Below the pieces are notes generated by a model. It was not told where the DNA came from, did not search any database, and saw nothing but the letters and a program-made list of their open reading frames with translations. Of a stretch of 64,000 nucleotides of DNA, positions 10,659 through 20,976 are shown in pieces (the first letter of the stretch is position 1; every line of letters begins with the position of its first letter). Location of the stretch: assembly GCF_000234665.1 (NCBI RefSeq), contig NC_018315.1:295932-359931 (forward strand). Reading direction: 5' to 3'. The stretch is from Leishmania mexicana MHOM/GT/2001/U1103 (Eukaryota; Euglenozoa; Kinetoplastea; Trypanosomatida; Trypanosomatidae). Both the position numbers and the translations under genes were made by a program.

Positions 10659-12842
10659 TCTCGTAACTGTTTCTAAGTAAACGGGCGAACAAGAACGCAA
10701 GAAAACCATCGAACAACAACAACAGCAACAGGAAGTGCCTCTCATAGCAGCACGATCCCCCAACACCCGGCCAACTCGACCGGAAAGCAAGCGGGGCGAG
10801 GCGACAGAGATGCAAGGGCTTGCGTGCAGTGCATCCGACGTTTTCGCTGCGCTCCACCACCCCACCCTTTACTCTTATCCATACCGTCTTTCTCATAGCC
10901 TTTGCGGTGCTTTGTACACCGAGTGAGAAGAAGCGGGACGAGCGGGTTGGTGGGGCTCAGGAGAGCACGAGGCTGTTCTGGCGGACACGGCTGTGCGCGT
11001 GCCATGAGGGGCTTGTAGCCAGGTGTCAGAGTCCGAAATGCAGACATGGGCGTGAGTGGGGAGGAGGAGGAGGAGGAGAGAGAGAATGCGAAGAAGGAGA
11101 TGAGGTGAAGGTCAGGGGGTGTGGACGGTGACGTGTTAGGGGAGATACGCGGGTGTGCGTGCCTGTATCCAGAGGCTCTCGCATGTAGCAGAGATGGGGC
11201 GACTTGCCACTCTCTCCGCGTTTCTCCACCGACGGCGTCTGCTCGCGACCTCTGCCGGTGTTCTATTCGCTTCTCGCAACCCCTCATCCTTTGCGCCGTG
11301 GCGCCTGCGTGCACTGCCCTCTTATGGCTGTTCACGGGAGGCGCTACCAACGGTGCCCGCGCACACGCGAATGTCTGGTGACGATGTGCAGACCTAACTG
11401 CACATCATGTACCGGATTCGCCGATGCGACGAAAAAAACAAGGCCTGAAAAAAGGGAAGGAGGCGTGCATCGAGCCCTGTACCCAGCGTGGGGAGCGATG
11501 CGAGCCATCTGCCTTCGCTTTTCCCTCTTCCTCCCCTTGCTCCATTCTGCCCCCTTTTTTCTTTGTCAATGTGCACGCCACCCTCGTCCCTGTCTCTCCC
11601 TCTGTCTCTCGATCTTTGTTTTTTACCGCTGGCTGATTTCACTCGCGCTTTCGTCAGGGCCCATCCACCTCCCCCGCTCACCGCCTACATCCCCCAACAC
11701 GCGTATACACACGCACGCACGCACGCGCACACATACACACATGCATGCATGTATGTATGTGGATAACGTGGATCGCACAACCGAGGAAAGGGAAGGAACA
11801 CGCACAAACACGCGCGCGCACACACACGCGCGTCGACGAGTATAAACAAAGAGCGAGTGCCCCGCCGGAGCTCTTCTCGTTTTTTCCCCCTTTTTTTTAG
11901 TTCGTTGATTTCTTGCTTCATCGATTTGCCCTTCTTTTTCTTGCTTTGCTTTTCCTTTTCGTTGTGGCTTGTTTTCGTGTGTCTGTGTGCGTCTCTCTCT
12001 CTCTGTGTGTGTGTGTGTGTGCTCATCCACATCCCACTCGCCCCCCCTCCCCCCACATCGCCTTCTCCTCCTCCTAACATTAGCGAGGGAGACGGACAAA
12101 CGGAAAAAAAAACGAAACAAAAAAGAAAAGCAAAGCACGCACACGCGTTGTTCTCTGCGTCCATTGTCTGCCTGCCTGCCTGTCTGCAGACGCCCGTCGT
12201 CTGCCGCGCAGTGAAGAAGTACGCACGCACACGCACACAACGCGAGAGGGGGAGGATACCTTTATCAGGGGTGAAGGGGGGGGGAAGAAGAACGGGCGGT
12301 TCCGTCGCATCTCGCTCTCGCTCTCGCTCTTTTTTTTGGTGCGTGCGTGTGTATAAGGAGAGGGAGGAGGAGGAGGAGGAGGGGGAGGGTACAGACTTGT
12401 ATCACCGTCGCTCGCGCTTTCCCATCCCAAACGCCTTGTTCTCGCCTTCCATCTCTGCCACTGTCTCTTACGCTCTCGCTCACCATCAATCACATTCTGT
12501 GACGCGACTCGCCGCGCATTTCGTTTCCTGGCTGTTCCTTTTTCTTTTTTTTTGTTGCTGTTTGTTCTCGTCGTGTTGCTTGTCTATGCTGCGTGCGCGC
12601 GCGCGCGTGCGTGCTCGTGTGTTGGTTATGTTTCTAGGTTGCTTTTCCGACGCCGTCTTCCCGCTCTGCGTGTGATTTGATTTATTTATTTATTTTTCCG
12701 CGGCTTCGCTTGTGCACCGGACTCTCCAGGTCTTTGCTTGTCTTCCACCACCATCACCATCACCATCTCCCTTTGCCTTTTAAACAGCAGCAACGCCCAG
12801 AAAAAAAAGGAGGTGCGGATCTCCCTCACCCTCTCACTATAC

Positions 12843-12860
12843 ATATATATATATATATAT
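12843..12860. repeat. (AT)9 microsatellite
   Basis: Nine perfect AT units in an otherwise GC- and CT-rich region. Confidence 0.85.
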
Positions 12861-13524
12861 TGTCTAGTGCTGCGTGCACCTTTTAAAAAAAATTTGCTGT
12901 GTGTGTGTGTTCGATAACGTCTTGTGCGCGCTGAACTTCTCTCGCACCATCTTTCCTTGCCACGCCCCCCCCCCCATCCCTCCACCTTTCCCTCCTCGCC
13001 TACGACGCCGTACTTGATCAACTCACGGACGGCGCTCGTAGCACAGAAGAAGAAGCCGAAGAAGGGGCGCAGGAGGAACAAAAAAAAACGAGAAGAAAAC
13101 ACAGAAGACACGATAGCGCCTCCTCCCCCCAAAAAAACAAAAGAAAGCAAAGGAACAACTTCAGCTGCACGGCTTCTCTTCATACCCATACTGACTGACC
13201 GACCGACCGGACCCGCCCACGCACGCACGCTCGCACTCACAGATACCCATAGACGAGAACGGGAGGACGACCAACAACCAGCACAGTACGAGCAGCAGCA
13301 GCAACCAAAAAAAGGAAGAGGAGGAACAAAAAAGACTTGGCGTCGCGGAAGCAGGCGAGCCGAACAGGGGAACAAAAAGCGCTGCAGAGACCGGAAAAAA
13401 CGGAAGAAAGTACGTTGACCTTTTCTGCACGCTCGCACACACGCACACAAGTCGTGCCCGCTCCTGTGCCCAAGGGGGTTTGGCGGCTCTTCTTCCTCTT
13501 TGGAGTGTGGTGCACGCTGGCTGT

Positions 13525-13560
13525 ATCTCTCTCTCCCTCTCCCTCTCCCTCTCCCTCTCC
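13525..13560. repeat. CT/CTCCCT pyrimidine repeat
   Basis: Tandem CTCTCT then CTCCCT units on the plus strand, all pyrimidine, upstream of the MATH-like gene. Confidence 0.8.
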
Positions 13561-14013
13561 GTGTTCTCTGTAATACTGTCTCTACATCGTAGCCACATCA
13601 CAACTTTGCTTTGTTTCTTCCTGTCTTTTGCGTCCGTTTTTCTCGTTTCGCGCAGCAGCCACATTTAGTGTGGCTTCACCGAATCCTTCTCCTGTTGCTT
13701 CCGCTTGCTCGGCTGATTATTCCCCACCCTCCCCCTCGAGGCCCTTCTTTCTCTGTCTTGCGGTGGTAGCTTGCGTCGACGTCTTAAGTAAGCAACAGCG
13801 TCGCACAAGCGTGGAGAGCAGTGTGGGTGACAACGCAGTCAGGACGAGATCTGAGAAGCGACTGAAGCGGCGGCAGAGAGCGGCAAGGGGCGGTGCGCAT
13901 CATTGCCCACATCTTACCCTGCTGCTGCTGCTGTGTCTGCATCCATTTCTGTGATCGAAATCGAAGTTCGATCGTTTCCTTGTGTTGTTTCTCTCGCGTC
14001 CGTGTCGGCTCAC

Positions 14014-14049
14014 CGTCTTCCCTGTCTTTTCCTTCTCACTACTGCCCAG
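14014..14049 (+). promoter_or_regulatory. Putative spliced-leader acceptor deciding the MATH-like gene start
   Basis: A pyrimidine-rich tract (14014-14047) ends in CAG with AG at 14048-14049, only seven bases before the ATG at 14057. If used, the message cannot include the upstream in-frame GTG, which supports the ATG start. Confidence 0.55.
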
Positions 14050-14056
14050 CGTAACC

Positions 14057-17000
14057 ATGCCAAGCAAGCAGCAGCAGCAGCAGTTCAAGACACTCAACGG
14101 CAATAGCGGCGGCGCTGGAAAGTCGTTGGCGGCAGCAGCCAAGAGCACGGCAGCCACCTCCGCTTCACCCGCGCCGACGCCGTCGACACCACCACTGCCC
14201 TTCAACTCAATACCGCACGCCACCTCGGGTGACCGCCTCATCGGCGTTGAGGTCAGCTCGAGCATTCCGGCGCTGATGAGCGAGCTCGGCGAGCTGCTGC
14301 AGCAGACGCCTGGCAGCGGCAGTGGCAGTGGCAGTGGTGGCGTAGCAGGCGGACTGTGGCGCGGCCAGAATGGTGGTCTTCTCTTTGAGCATCTCGAAGG
14401 TACTGCAGCGTCGCAAAGAGAGGCTACGGCAGCGCGCTTTGGTGGCATCGACGCGAACCGTCGCATCGAGCAAATTTCTCCCGGCGCACTCGAGCGTCTC
14501 TCGCAGGTGTTCAATATGCAACAGCGTCAGTCCGGCTTTGCGTCTGCGGCGGCCGGCCTAGTAGCGGCAGCGGGTGCCTCCGCCGCCTTGAAATGCAGCT
14601 CCAGCAGCCGCGGTGGCGTTGCTCCTTCCCCGGTCGAGGTGCTGGACGACGACGAGGATGGCGACATGGACTCGGCGAGTGGCAGCAGCACGGCAGCCGA
14701 TGAAGTCTTCCGGGCTGTGTACGGCGACGGTGACTGCGATACGTCTAGCACGACCGGCCGGCGGCACAACTTCGATGACATGTTTGAAATGATGCAACGG
14801 AGCATCGGCAACTACGCCCGCGGTGGCGGAGGCAGCGTAGGGGACAAGGGGGCGGGCGGCAGCGGTGACATCGGCTTCGACCCATCTGCTTACTCAGATC
14901 CTCTCACGCAACTGGAACTGTTTCGCGCAATGATGGTGGCCACGAGCAAGGGCCGCAGCGGCAGCGGCGCCGGCTCGGCGGCGGCGGCGGCACAAGAAGC
15001 CAAGCCGGATGATGCCGAGGCCCGTCCGCGCGTTATCCCTGAGAGCGGCTTGCCAAATCATTTTCGCAGCTTCCTCGATGTCCTCAGCCCGCAGCTGATC
15101 AGCCAGCTGATGCTGCAGCAGCGGACGGCCAAGGCTGCCAGTGCTGGCGCTGGTGGCGTTGCGGGCCCAGGCAAAGCGGGGGAGGCGACAGCAACTGCCG
15201 CTGCTGCTGTGGCGCGTGAAGTGGACATGACAGCCAACGGTGTGGCGAACCTATCAGACTTGCAGCAGCGTGTGGAGCAGGTACGCGGGCTCAGCAGCAG
15301 CACCCTCGAGGCGCTCGCCGATGACGAGGTGTCGGACAGCACGTCTGGTAGTCTGCGCAGCCTTTTACTTGGCGACTCAGCAGGTGAGGCTGCATCTGGG
15401 GCGGCGTCGGCTGAGCTGGAGCTTAGCAGTGCCAAGGTGGGATACTGCTTAACTGAAGCTGCCGCCGTCGCGGTGTCGATGCTGTGGAGCTACCTGGGGA
15501 GTCAACAGAAAGAGGCGCCGCTCCTTCTCGGCTACACGCGCGAGGAGGCGCAGAGCCAGTTCAACCTTCTCCTTTTCCGTCTGCGTCAGGAGCTGTTCGC
15601 GCAGCCAGGTGCGAGCTTGGAGGAGGTGAGCCGCTGCTTCGGTGGCACTGTGCAGGCGGATGCCGAGGACATCTATCGCGCCATCAACGGCGTAGGTGTG
15701 CTTCTCTTCTTCACCTGCAAGCCTCTTCCGCTGCTTGAGAAGACGTGCAGTGAGCTCCGCATCTCTCTCTCGGACTCGGCCAATACGGACTGCAACATCA
15801 TGCCGGAGCTGATCGCCGAGAAGTTGGCGGCGTTCCTGTACCCGATGAAGGAAGGGAAACTGTCTTTTGCGCATCTCAGTTTTATCCCTCGTCTGCAGGT
15901 GCACGAGCACGCGCCGGGCAACTACACGTGCACGATCGACAACGCCAGCAACATGGGGCGCATGCTTCGCGAGCGGCTGCTCAGCAACCGCTTCAGCTGC
16001 AACAAGATCAAGTGGCGCGCTGCGCTGATGAACGACAAGGGCAAGCTGAAGTTCCAGGTGTGGCACCGTCACACGACGCCGCTCTCCGTTCACTTTATCG
16101 TTCGCACATCGGAGCCCAAGAAAAAAAAGAAGAGCGGCTGCGCCAACGGCGGTGTGAACGGCACAGCGGGGGAAGAGAAGGATGCGGCTGCGGCAAGCGC
16201 CATCGAGGATCTGCGCGCCAACTCCGCTCTCTTCGTGGAGCAGCAGCTGACAGCGGCGCCGGGCGAGATGGTGGGGTTCACGCAGGACTTCATTGAGCTC
16301 ACCGTCGCACTCAGCTCGCCAACTACTTTGCAGCATGGATACCGCACGTACAACAAGGCCGACGATCGACTTGTGTTTCAGTTCTCGCTGCAGCTGAGCA
16401 ACGTGGACGGGGCACCGCTGGATGGGGTCGCTGCAGCGAACGCGGGCAATAAGGTGCCATCGAAGCAGGCAACCGAAGACCAGGAGCCGAGCTTGAGCGG
16501 GTCGACCGAGGGCAAGACAGACGGCGGGGAGTCGAAGGACGACCCAGACGGGGAGCTGCACGCGGCAATGCGTCGTGTCATCGACAGCGAAACAGCTGCG
16601 CGTGCCGTGATCGAAGAGACAGCGAAGTGGGACTACCGTCACCTCCAGAACGACGAGTGCCGCGAGGCTCACTGCGCGCACCAGCGTACAGAGGACCGAG
16701 AGCGCAAGGCGCTCCTGGCGAAGGTGGGGCCGACTCCTGAGCTGATCAGAGAGGTGGAGAAGCTAAGTCAATCTGTGCAAGCCACACAGCAGCAGATCGC
16801 AAAGCTCAACAAGGAGAAGAGCAAGGATGAGAAGGAGGGTGAGAAGACGGCGGAGAAGCTGGCGCAGCACCAGGCAGAGCTGTCATTGCTGCTGAGCTCG
16901 CTGGAGTCTGGGGAGGCGGAGCTGTCGAGGCTGGGGGCGGAGATGAAGGCGGCCGAGGCGCGCATTGTCGAGAAACGCGCGCGGAAGGCACGCAAAGAGG

Positions 17001-18298
17001 CCAAGAAGGCGGAGCAGAGCCAGTGGACGGCCCTGAAGCGTGTGCTGGAGCCGACGTCCTCGACGACGCACCATGACACCCTCGCCATCAACGACTTTGG
17101 CAGCTTTTTGCAGTCAACGCCGATCATGGCGGCCTCGATGCCGCTACAGCAACAGCAGGAGTCAGCGGTGTTGTCCACTACCCCGTCTTCGTCGTCACTG
17201 TTCGGGTCAAGCGCCGGCTGCGGCCCTGGCATTCCGCCACTCGCAGGTGGCACCGGCGGCCTCGGCGCGTTCGGCACGGATCGCTTTTCTGCGCGTGTGC
17301 CGATGAGCACGTCGCCGGGCACCGGCGTGACCAACACCACGCCGGTCTTCTCCACGCAGCCAAAGATGGGCTTGGGCAGCAGCAGCAGCAGTCTCGTGAA
17401 CACGAACGGCAACACCAGCCCTGGCGCCAACGTCGGGGCAGTTGGTGGCGGACACCCGCACATGAATGGCATCGGCGGTAGCACGCACGGAACCACGCCT
17501 TCTCACCCAGGAAGGATGTCGCCTATGTTGCCGCCTTCGCCTGGGGTGGTGAGCAACGCGTCTGCCACGGTGGGCAGCCGCAGCAGCCCCGCCTCAGCCG
17601 CCGGTGTGCCCATCGGCAGCCCCGGAATGCCGCTGTCGGGTGGCAACGGAGTAGTCTCCGGCAATATCGGGATGGGCAGCAGCGGCAGCGGCGGTAACAG
17701 CGGCGGCGGGCTCTCCTTCGGACTTGCACCCTCCCTCTTCAGCACCAACCCTGTCAGCCATGTCACACACAGCGCAGGAGCAACCGGTGCCAACGCGAAC
17801 AACACACCGATAAACCTGTACACATCTCTGGATGCTAACGCGCAGCCCTTCAGCCCTTCACCGCCGCCGGCCATGCCGGCGGCGGGGACCGGGGGCTGCA
17901 CGACACCCGCGGCGTCAGGCAGTGGGGCAGGGAATGCAAGCGGCAGTCACAGCAACAGCAGCAGCGGGGGTATCGGCTTCGCCTTCACCGTCACAGCTGG
18001 CGCGCATCCTGGGCTGGTGGGTGGGTCCTCTCCGATCTACCAGAGCGGCCCCTCCGGCTTCTCCAGCGGCAGTGCTCACGACCTGCCCGGCCACTCGCCG
18101 TCGCTCTTCTCGACGACGCCCATGCCCACCCCGGCGGCGAACGGCGTTTACGGGATGGGTGGTGGCAATCACGGCAGCACGCATGACATGCAGCACCCGC
18201 ATGCGCACCAGCCGCAGCACTCGGGCTTGCTGCCACCGCGGCCGCACACTCCCAACGAGCTCTTGAGCTTTTCAACGAGCCTCCCATGGCGTAACTGA
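14057..18298 (+). CDS. Large protein with MATH-like domain, coiled coil and Ser/Gly/Asn-rich tail
   Basis: A 1413-residue protein. The open frame extends 25 codons upstream only through a GTG, so I chose the first ATG, right behind a splice acceptor. Residues 1-460 are Gly/Ser/Ala-rich with an acidic patch and scattered helices. Residues about 460-615 are a conserved-looking helical region. Residues about 618-785 resemble a MATH/TRAF-C fold: Y-T-C-T-I-D-N near the start, then strand-like segments, F-T-Q-D-F-I-E-L near the end, and a lysine-rich insert near 690-715. Residues about 893-993 are a highly charged coiled coil. The last 400 residues are low-complexity Ser/Gly/Asn/Thr with repeated S-L-F-S-T-x-P motifs. 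The family is not recognised. MATH domains usually bind partner peptides, so a scaffold or adaptor role is inferred. A nucleoporin-like FG tail was considered but FG dipeptides are few. Confidence 0.75.
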   Translation: MPSKQQQQQFKTLNGNSGGAGKSLAAAAKSTAATSASPAPTPSTPPLPFNSIPHATSGDRLIGVEVSSSIPALMSELGELLQQTPGSGSGSGSGGVAGGLWRGQNGGLLFEHLEGTAASQREATAARFGGIDANRRIEQISPGALERLSQVFNMQQRQSGFASAAAGLVAAAGASAALKCSSSSRGGVAPSPVEVLDDDEDGDMDSASGSSTAADEVFRAVYGDGDCDTSSTTGRRHNFDDMFEMMQRSIGNYARGGGGSVGDKGAGGSGDIGFDPSAYSDPLTQLELFRAMMVATSKGRSGSGAGSAAAAAQEAKPDDAEARPRVIPESGLPNHFRSFLDVLSPQLISQLMLQQRTAKAASAGAGGVAGPGKAGEATATAAAAVAREVDMTANGVANLSDLQQRVEQVRGLSSSTLEALADDEVSDSTSGSLRSLLLGDSAGEAASGAASAELELSSAKVGYCLTEAAAVAVSMLWSYLGSQQKEAPLLLGYTREEAQSQFNLLLFRLRQELFAQPGASLEEVSRCFGGTVQADAEDIYRAINGVGVLLFFTCKPLPLLEKTCSELRISLSDSANTDCNIMPELIAEKLAAFLYPMKEGKLSFAHLSFIPRLQVHEHAPGNYTCTIDNASNMGRMLRERLLSNRFSCNKIKWRAALMNDKGKLKFQVWHRHTTPLSVHFIVRTSEPKKKKKSGCANGGVNGTAGEEKDAAAASAIEDLRANSALFVEQQLTAAPGEMVGFTQDFIELTVALSSPTTLQHGYRTYNKADDRLVFQFSLQLSNVDGAPLDGVAAANAGNKVPSKQATEDQEPSLSGSTEGKTDGGESKDDPDGELHAAMRRVIDSETAARAVIEETAKWDYRHLQNDECREAHCAHQRTEDRERKALLAKVGPTPELIREVEKLSQSVQATQQQIAKLNKEKSKDEKEGEKTAEKLAQHQAELSLLLSSLESGEAELSRLGAEMKAAEARIVEKRARKARKEAKKAEQSQWTALKRVLEPTSSTTHHDTLAINDFGSFLQSTPIMAASMPLQQQQESAVLSTTPSSSSLFGSSAGCGPGIPPLAGGTGGLGAFGTDRFSARVPMSTSPGTGVTNTTPVFSTQPKMGLGSSSSSLVNTNGNTSPGANVGAVGGGHPHMNGIGGSTHGTTPSHPGRMSPMLPPSPGVVSNASATVGSRSSPASAAGVPIGSPGMPLSGGNGVVSGNIGMGSSGSGGNSGGGLSFGLAPSLFSTNPVSHVTHSAGATGANANNTPINLYTSLDANAQPFSPSPPPAMPAAGTGGCTTPAASGSGAGNASGSHSNSSSGGIGFAFTVTAGAHPGLVGGSSPIYQSGPSGFSSGSAHDLPGHSPSLFSTTPMPTPAANGVYGMGGGNHGSTHDMQHPHAHQPQHSGLLPPRPHTPNELLSFSTSLPWRN
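17861..17885. repeat. Perfect 11-bp inverted repeat inside the MATH-like gene
   Basis: Arms 17861-17871 and 17875-17885 are exact reverse complements (ccgccgccggc) around a three-base CAT loop. The hairpin lies in the low-complexity tail and encodes Pro and Ala codons. Confidence 0.85.
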
Positions 18299-19724
18299 GG
18301 AGGGGCAAGCGAGATGGTAACCAGTGCCGTGTAGAGGGCGGCGCACTGCTCGAGCGCACACTGGTCTGCACCGCCGTCTTTCTTTCTCTCTCGCCTTGCT
18401 CGGGATGCCAGCCTGAGGGGCCAACGTGTTCAGCCGCTTCAGCCAGTCATGGTGAGAGACAAGAAAGGTTTGCATTTTTATTGCCGCGGGGGCAGAGACG
18501 GAAGAGGGGCCGCGATGTCTGCGTGTAGCGGGAGACTCGCTCACGAAGAGCAATAGGGCCGGTGGAGAGAAGCAGCGAGAATACCACGAGGTGGGGTCAT
18601 ATCGCTGGTTTGGTGAGGTGGTGGTGGTGGTGCGGTGAGAGAGCACACACACACACACACGCATGCGCGCCCATACAACCTATACACGCCGTGGAAGAGA
18701 AAGAGGATCGCAGAGGAGGAGGGCATGCGCATATGTCGGCCTGCCTGCCTGAGGTCTGCGCATTTTTTTCTGTTCTTTCTCTTGGCACTACACACTCCCC
18801 TTCCCGCCACGCCTCCCCCCTTCCCCCTCCCCCCGCACACGCTTCACGTGGGTGTACGGTCTCTCTTGGACACCCTCTTCATACACACACGCACCCATCT
18901 TTGGCCCGCCTTTTTTACTCCACTGTCGCTGTTTTCGTTTTGCGAGGGTAGAGAAGTTTGTGTGTGCGTGTGTGTGGAGAGCTCCTCAACCCGCCTGTGG
19001 CGCGCATCGCTGATACACACACACACATACACACGCACACCCTTCTCTACCCTCCCCATCCTGCCGTTCCTCTCGTTTCTGTGGTTCATGTGACTGCGTG
19101 CTTGTGTTTCACCCCCTTCCCCCTCTGGTCTTTCGCTCCCTTCTGTCTTCTGTGCTTGTTGTCTCACCACTACCCACCACCATTCCTTGCTAACTACTTC
19201 TCTCGCACCCCTCCACCTGCCCGTTTCTCTATCTGTGTGTACCTTCTCCCTCGCGCTCGCGTTCTCGCCCGCCCCGCGGGTCTCGCTGCGTCTCTTGTCC
19301 TTCTCTTCCATGATGGCTGTCGTCGTGGACTCTCCCCCTTTTTCTTTGTCCGTGTCTTGTGTGTGCTTTCCGTCTGACTCTGCGTGCTTTGTTTCTTTGT
19401 TGTTTTCTTTCTTCCTCCCCGCCCACACACACACACACACACACACACGCCCCCGGCGGCACTGACCTCTCCTCGTAAGTCCGCCTGTCGGCGATGCATG
19501 GGCACAGACTCCTCTACGCACGCATAGAACCACCACACCATCCTCTGCATCAACACGCGCCCTCCTCAACGAACAACTACGCGCGCGCGCACACACACAC
19601 CCATTCGCATACTGTGCGAGGTGGATGCTGAGCTTTCTCGACATCGTCTCCCGTCAGTCTCTCTCTCTCTCCCTCTGCGCGTGTGTATGTGTGTTTGACT
19701 GCGACTCAGTATCCTCATACTTCT

Positions 19725-19800
19725 AGGTATATATATATATGTATGTATATGTGTATGTGTGTGCGCATATGTATAGGTATATTATATGTGTGTGTGTTTA
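19725..19800. repeat. TA/TG-rich microsatellite patch
   Basis: About 75 bases of interrupted TA, TATG and TG repeats, conspicuously AT-rich for this genome. Confidence 0.75.
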
Positions 19801-19987
19801 AGTATAGGTAGAGGTGCACTTCGCCCAGTCCCCGGTCACGCGAACACACCTCCGGTGCGAACGTGTCTGTCTTCAGCGTATCTCTCTCTGTGTGTGTGTG
19901 TGTTTGTCGTGTCGTGTGTGTTTGATTTCATCTCCACCGTTTTTTTATTTTTTTTCATTTTGACGTGAATGATTAAGAAGGGAAGAA

Positions 19988-20009
19988 ATATATATATATA
20001 TATATATAT
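19988..20009. repeat. (AT)11 microsatellite
   Basis: Eleven perfect AT units, about 200 bases right of the preceding TA/TG patch. Confidence 0.85.
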
Positions 20010-20654
20010 CTGCGTGCGTATGTACTGCAAGAGACTTGCTGTGGGCGAACAGGCGGGCTCCTCCTCCTCCTCCTCCTCCCCACGAGTGTGTGTGATCGTG
20101 TGCATCAACACCTTTCTCTTTCTCTCTCTCTCTCGACCACTCCGCTCACGTTTCCACACGAGAGGGAGCGGGCGAGGCGGGAGGAGAGATGAGCGAGGGA
20201 GGGAGGGAGGGGTGGGGTGGGGGCGGTGTGTCTGTGTGGCCTGTCTCACTCTTTCTGGCACCGAGGCGTTTGCGGGCCAGAGACAGGCCAGCACTGTCGT
20301 CACCTCCTTCCTCCTCATTCGCTGTCGACGCGGGCAGGACTCTCGCTCTGTCGACGTTGAGGAGGAGAGGCGGAGGAACACACACACACCCACACGAAAG
20401 GAGGCACTCTCTGGTAGCGCTTACTTCAACGAATCGCCTGTCTTGTGCCCCCCGTCCTTCCCTCCCCCTTATCTCCCTCCTTCCTTCCTTCCTTCTCTCC
20501 TTTTGGTCTTGTGTGTCGATGTGCGTGCGCGCCACCTGTCATCACCGATCTCGTGACACCGAAACGAAGACAAGTCGTCATATCACTATTCATTTTTTTT
20601 TGGTGAGTGCACAAACGTCACCACCATCGTCATTATCATTATCGTCATCCCGCC

Positions 20655-20683
20655 ATCTCCTATCCTCGCTCCTCTTTCCTCAG
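20655..20683 (+). promoter_or_regulatory. Putative spliced-leader acceptor for the first hydrolase gene
   Basis: A pyrimidine tract (20655-20681) ends in CAG with AG at 20682-20683. Use of this site gives a leader of nearly 300 bases containing ATGs at 20885 and 20895, ahead of the hydrolase start. An AG at 20815-20816 is an alternative and also leaves those ATGs in the leader. Confidence 0.5.
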
Positions 20684-20750
20684 GTGCGTGCGTGCATAAT
20701 CTTACTGTCACGTACAGACGCGCGCGCGCCTTTGTACCACGGCGTGCCAG

Positions 20751-20768
20751 CCCCCCCCCCCCCCCCCC
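20751..20768. repeat. C18 homopolymer
   Basis: Eighteen consecutive C residues on the plus strand in the leader region of the first hydrolase gene. Confidence 0.85.
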
Positions 20769-20884
20769 GCTGCTATATCATTCTCCTTACACCGACACAT
20801 ACAGACATACGTGCAGCGACTGCGTACGCATTCTCATCACCACCTTATACATTGAGAGAGGTTGGGGAGGGCGGGAGAGCAGCG

Positions 20885-20953
20885 ATGAACTCACCATATG
20901 TTTCCGCCTTGAGCTTTCACTTCGATCGGCGTGATTATTCCGTTCCGCTGTAG
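20885..20953 (+). CDS. Possible upstream open reading frame, 22 codons
   Basis: An ATG at 20885 opens a 22-codon frame ending with TAG at 20951-20953, 23 bases before the ATG of the first hydrolase gene and in a different frame. It lies downstream of the predicted splice acceptors, so it would be the first AUG of the message. The peptide has no recognisable motif. Translation, and any control of the hydrolase, is inference. Confidence 0.3.
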   Translation: MNSPYVSALSFHFDRRDYSVPL

Positions 20954-20976
20954 CGCACATATTGTTCGTGGCCCTG

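Larger units (their letters stand above)
7250..14056. other. 6.8 kb gap without a supportable gene
   Basis: This is the longest stretch in the window with no convincing gene on either strand. It is dominated by pyrimidine tracts and by (CA)n at 8082-8104, 8281-8359 and 8556-8580. Other features are CT-rich repeats at 10409-10470 and 13525-13560, an (AT)9 run at 12843-12860 and a C-tract/G-tract pair at 10598-10658. Open frames up to about 270 codons exist (for example 11857-12675 on the plus strand), but they encode Phe/Ser/Leu/Cys/Val or Thr/His repeats explained by composition. Most of it is probably the 3' untranslated region of the preceding gene. A non-coding RNA or a short gene cannot be excluded. 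Confidence 0.55.
18299..20976. other. Intergenic region, 2.7 kb
   Basis: No supportable gene. It contains several CA tracts (about 18643-18660 and 19421-19448), CT-rich stretches, an AT/GT-rich patch at 19725-19800, an (AT)11 run at 19988-20009 and an 18-base C run at 20751-20768. The right part holds a good splice acceptor (20682-20683) and upstream ATGs before the first hydrolase gene. Confidence 0.6.

Noticed and set aside
11857..12675. 272-codon plus-strand frame rich in Phe, Leu, Ser, Cys and Val
   Set aside because: Looks like a multi-pass membrane protein but is produced by CT/GT-rich DNA; (TG)n and polypyrimidine tracts account for most of it and codon use is unlike the genes.
15449..16681. 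410-codon minus-strand frame inside the MATH-like gene
   Set aside because: Antisense shadow; no recognisable motif, and the sense frame carries structured domain sequence.
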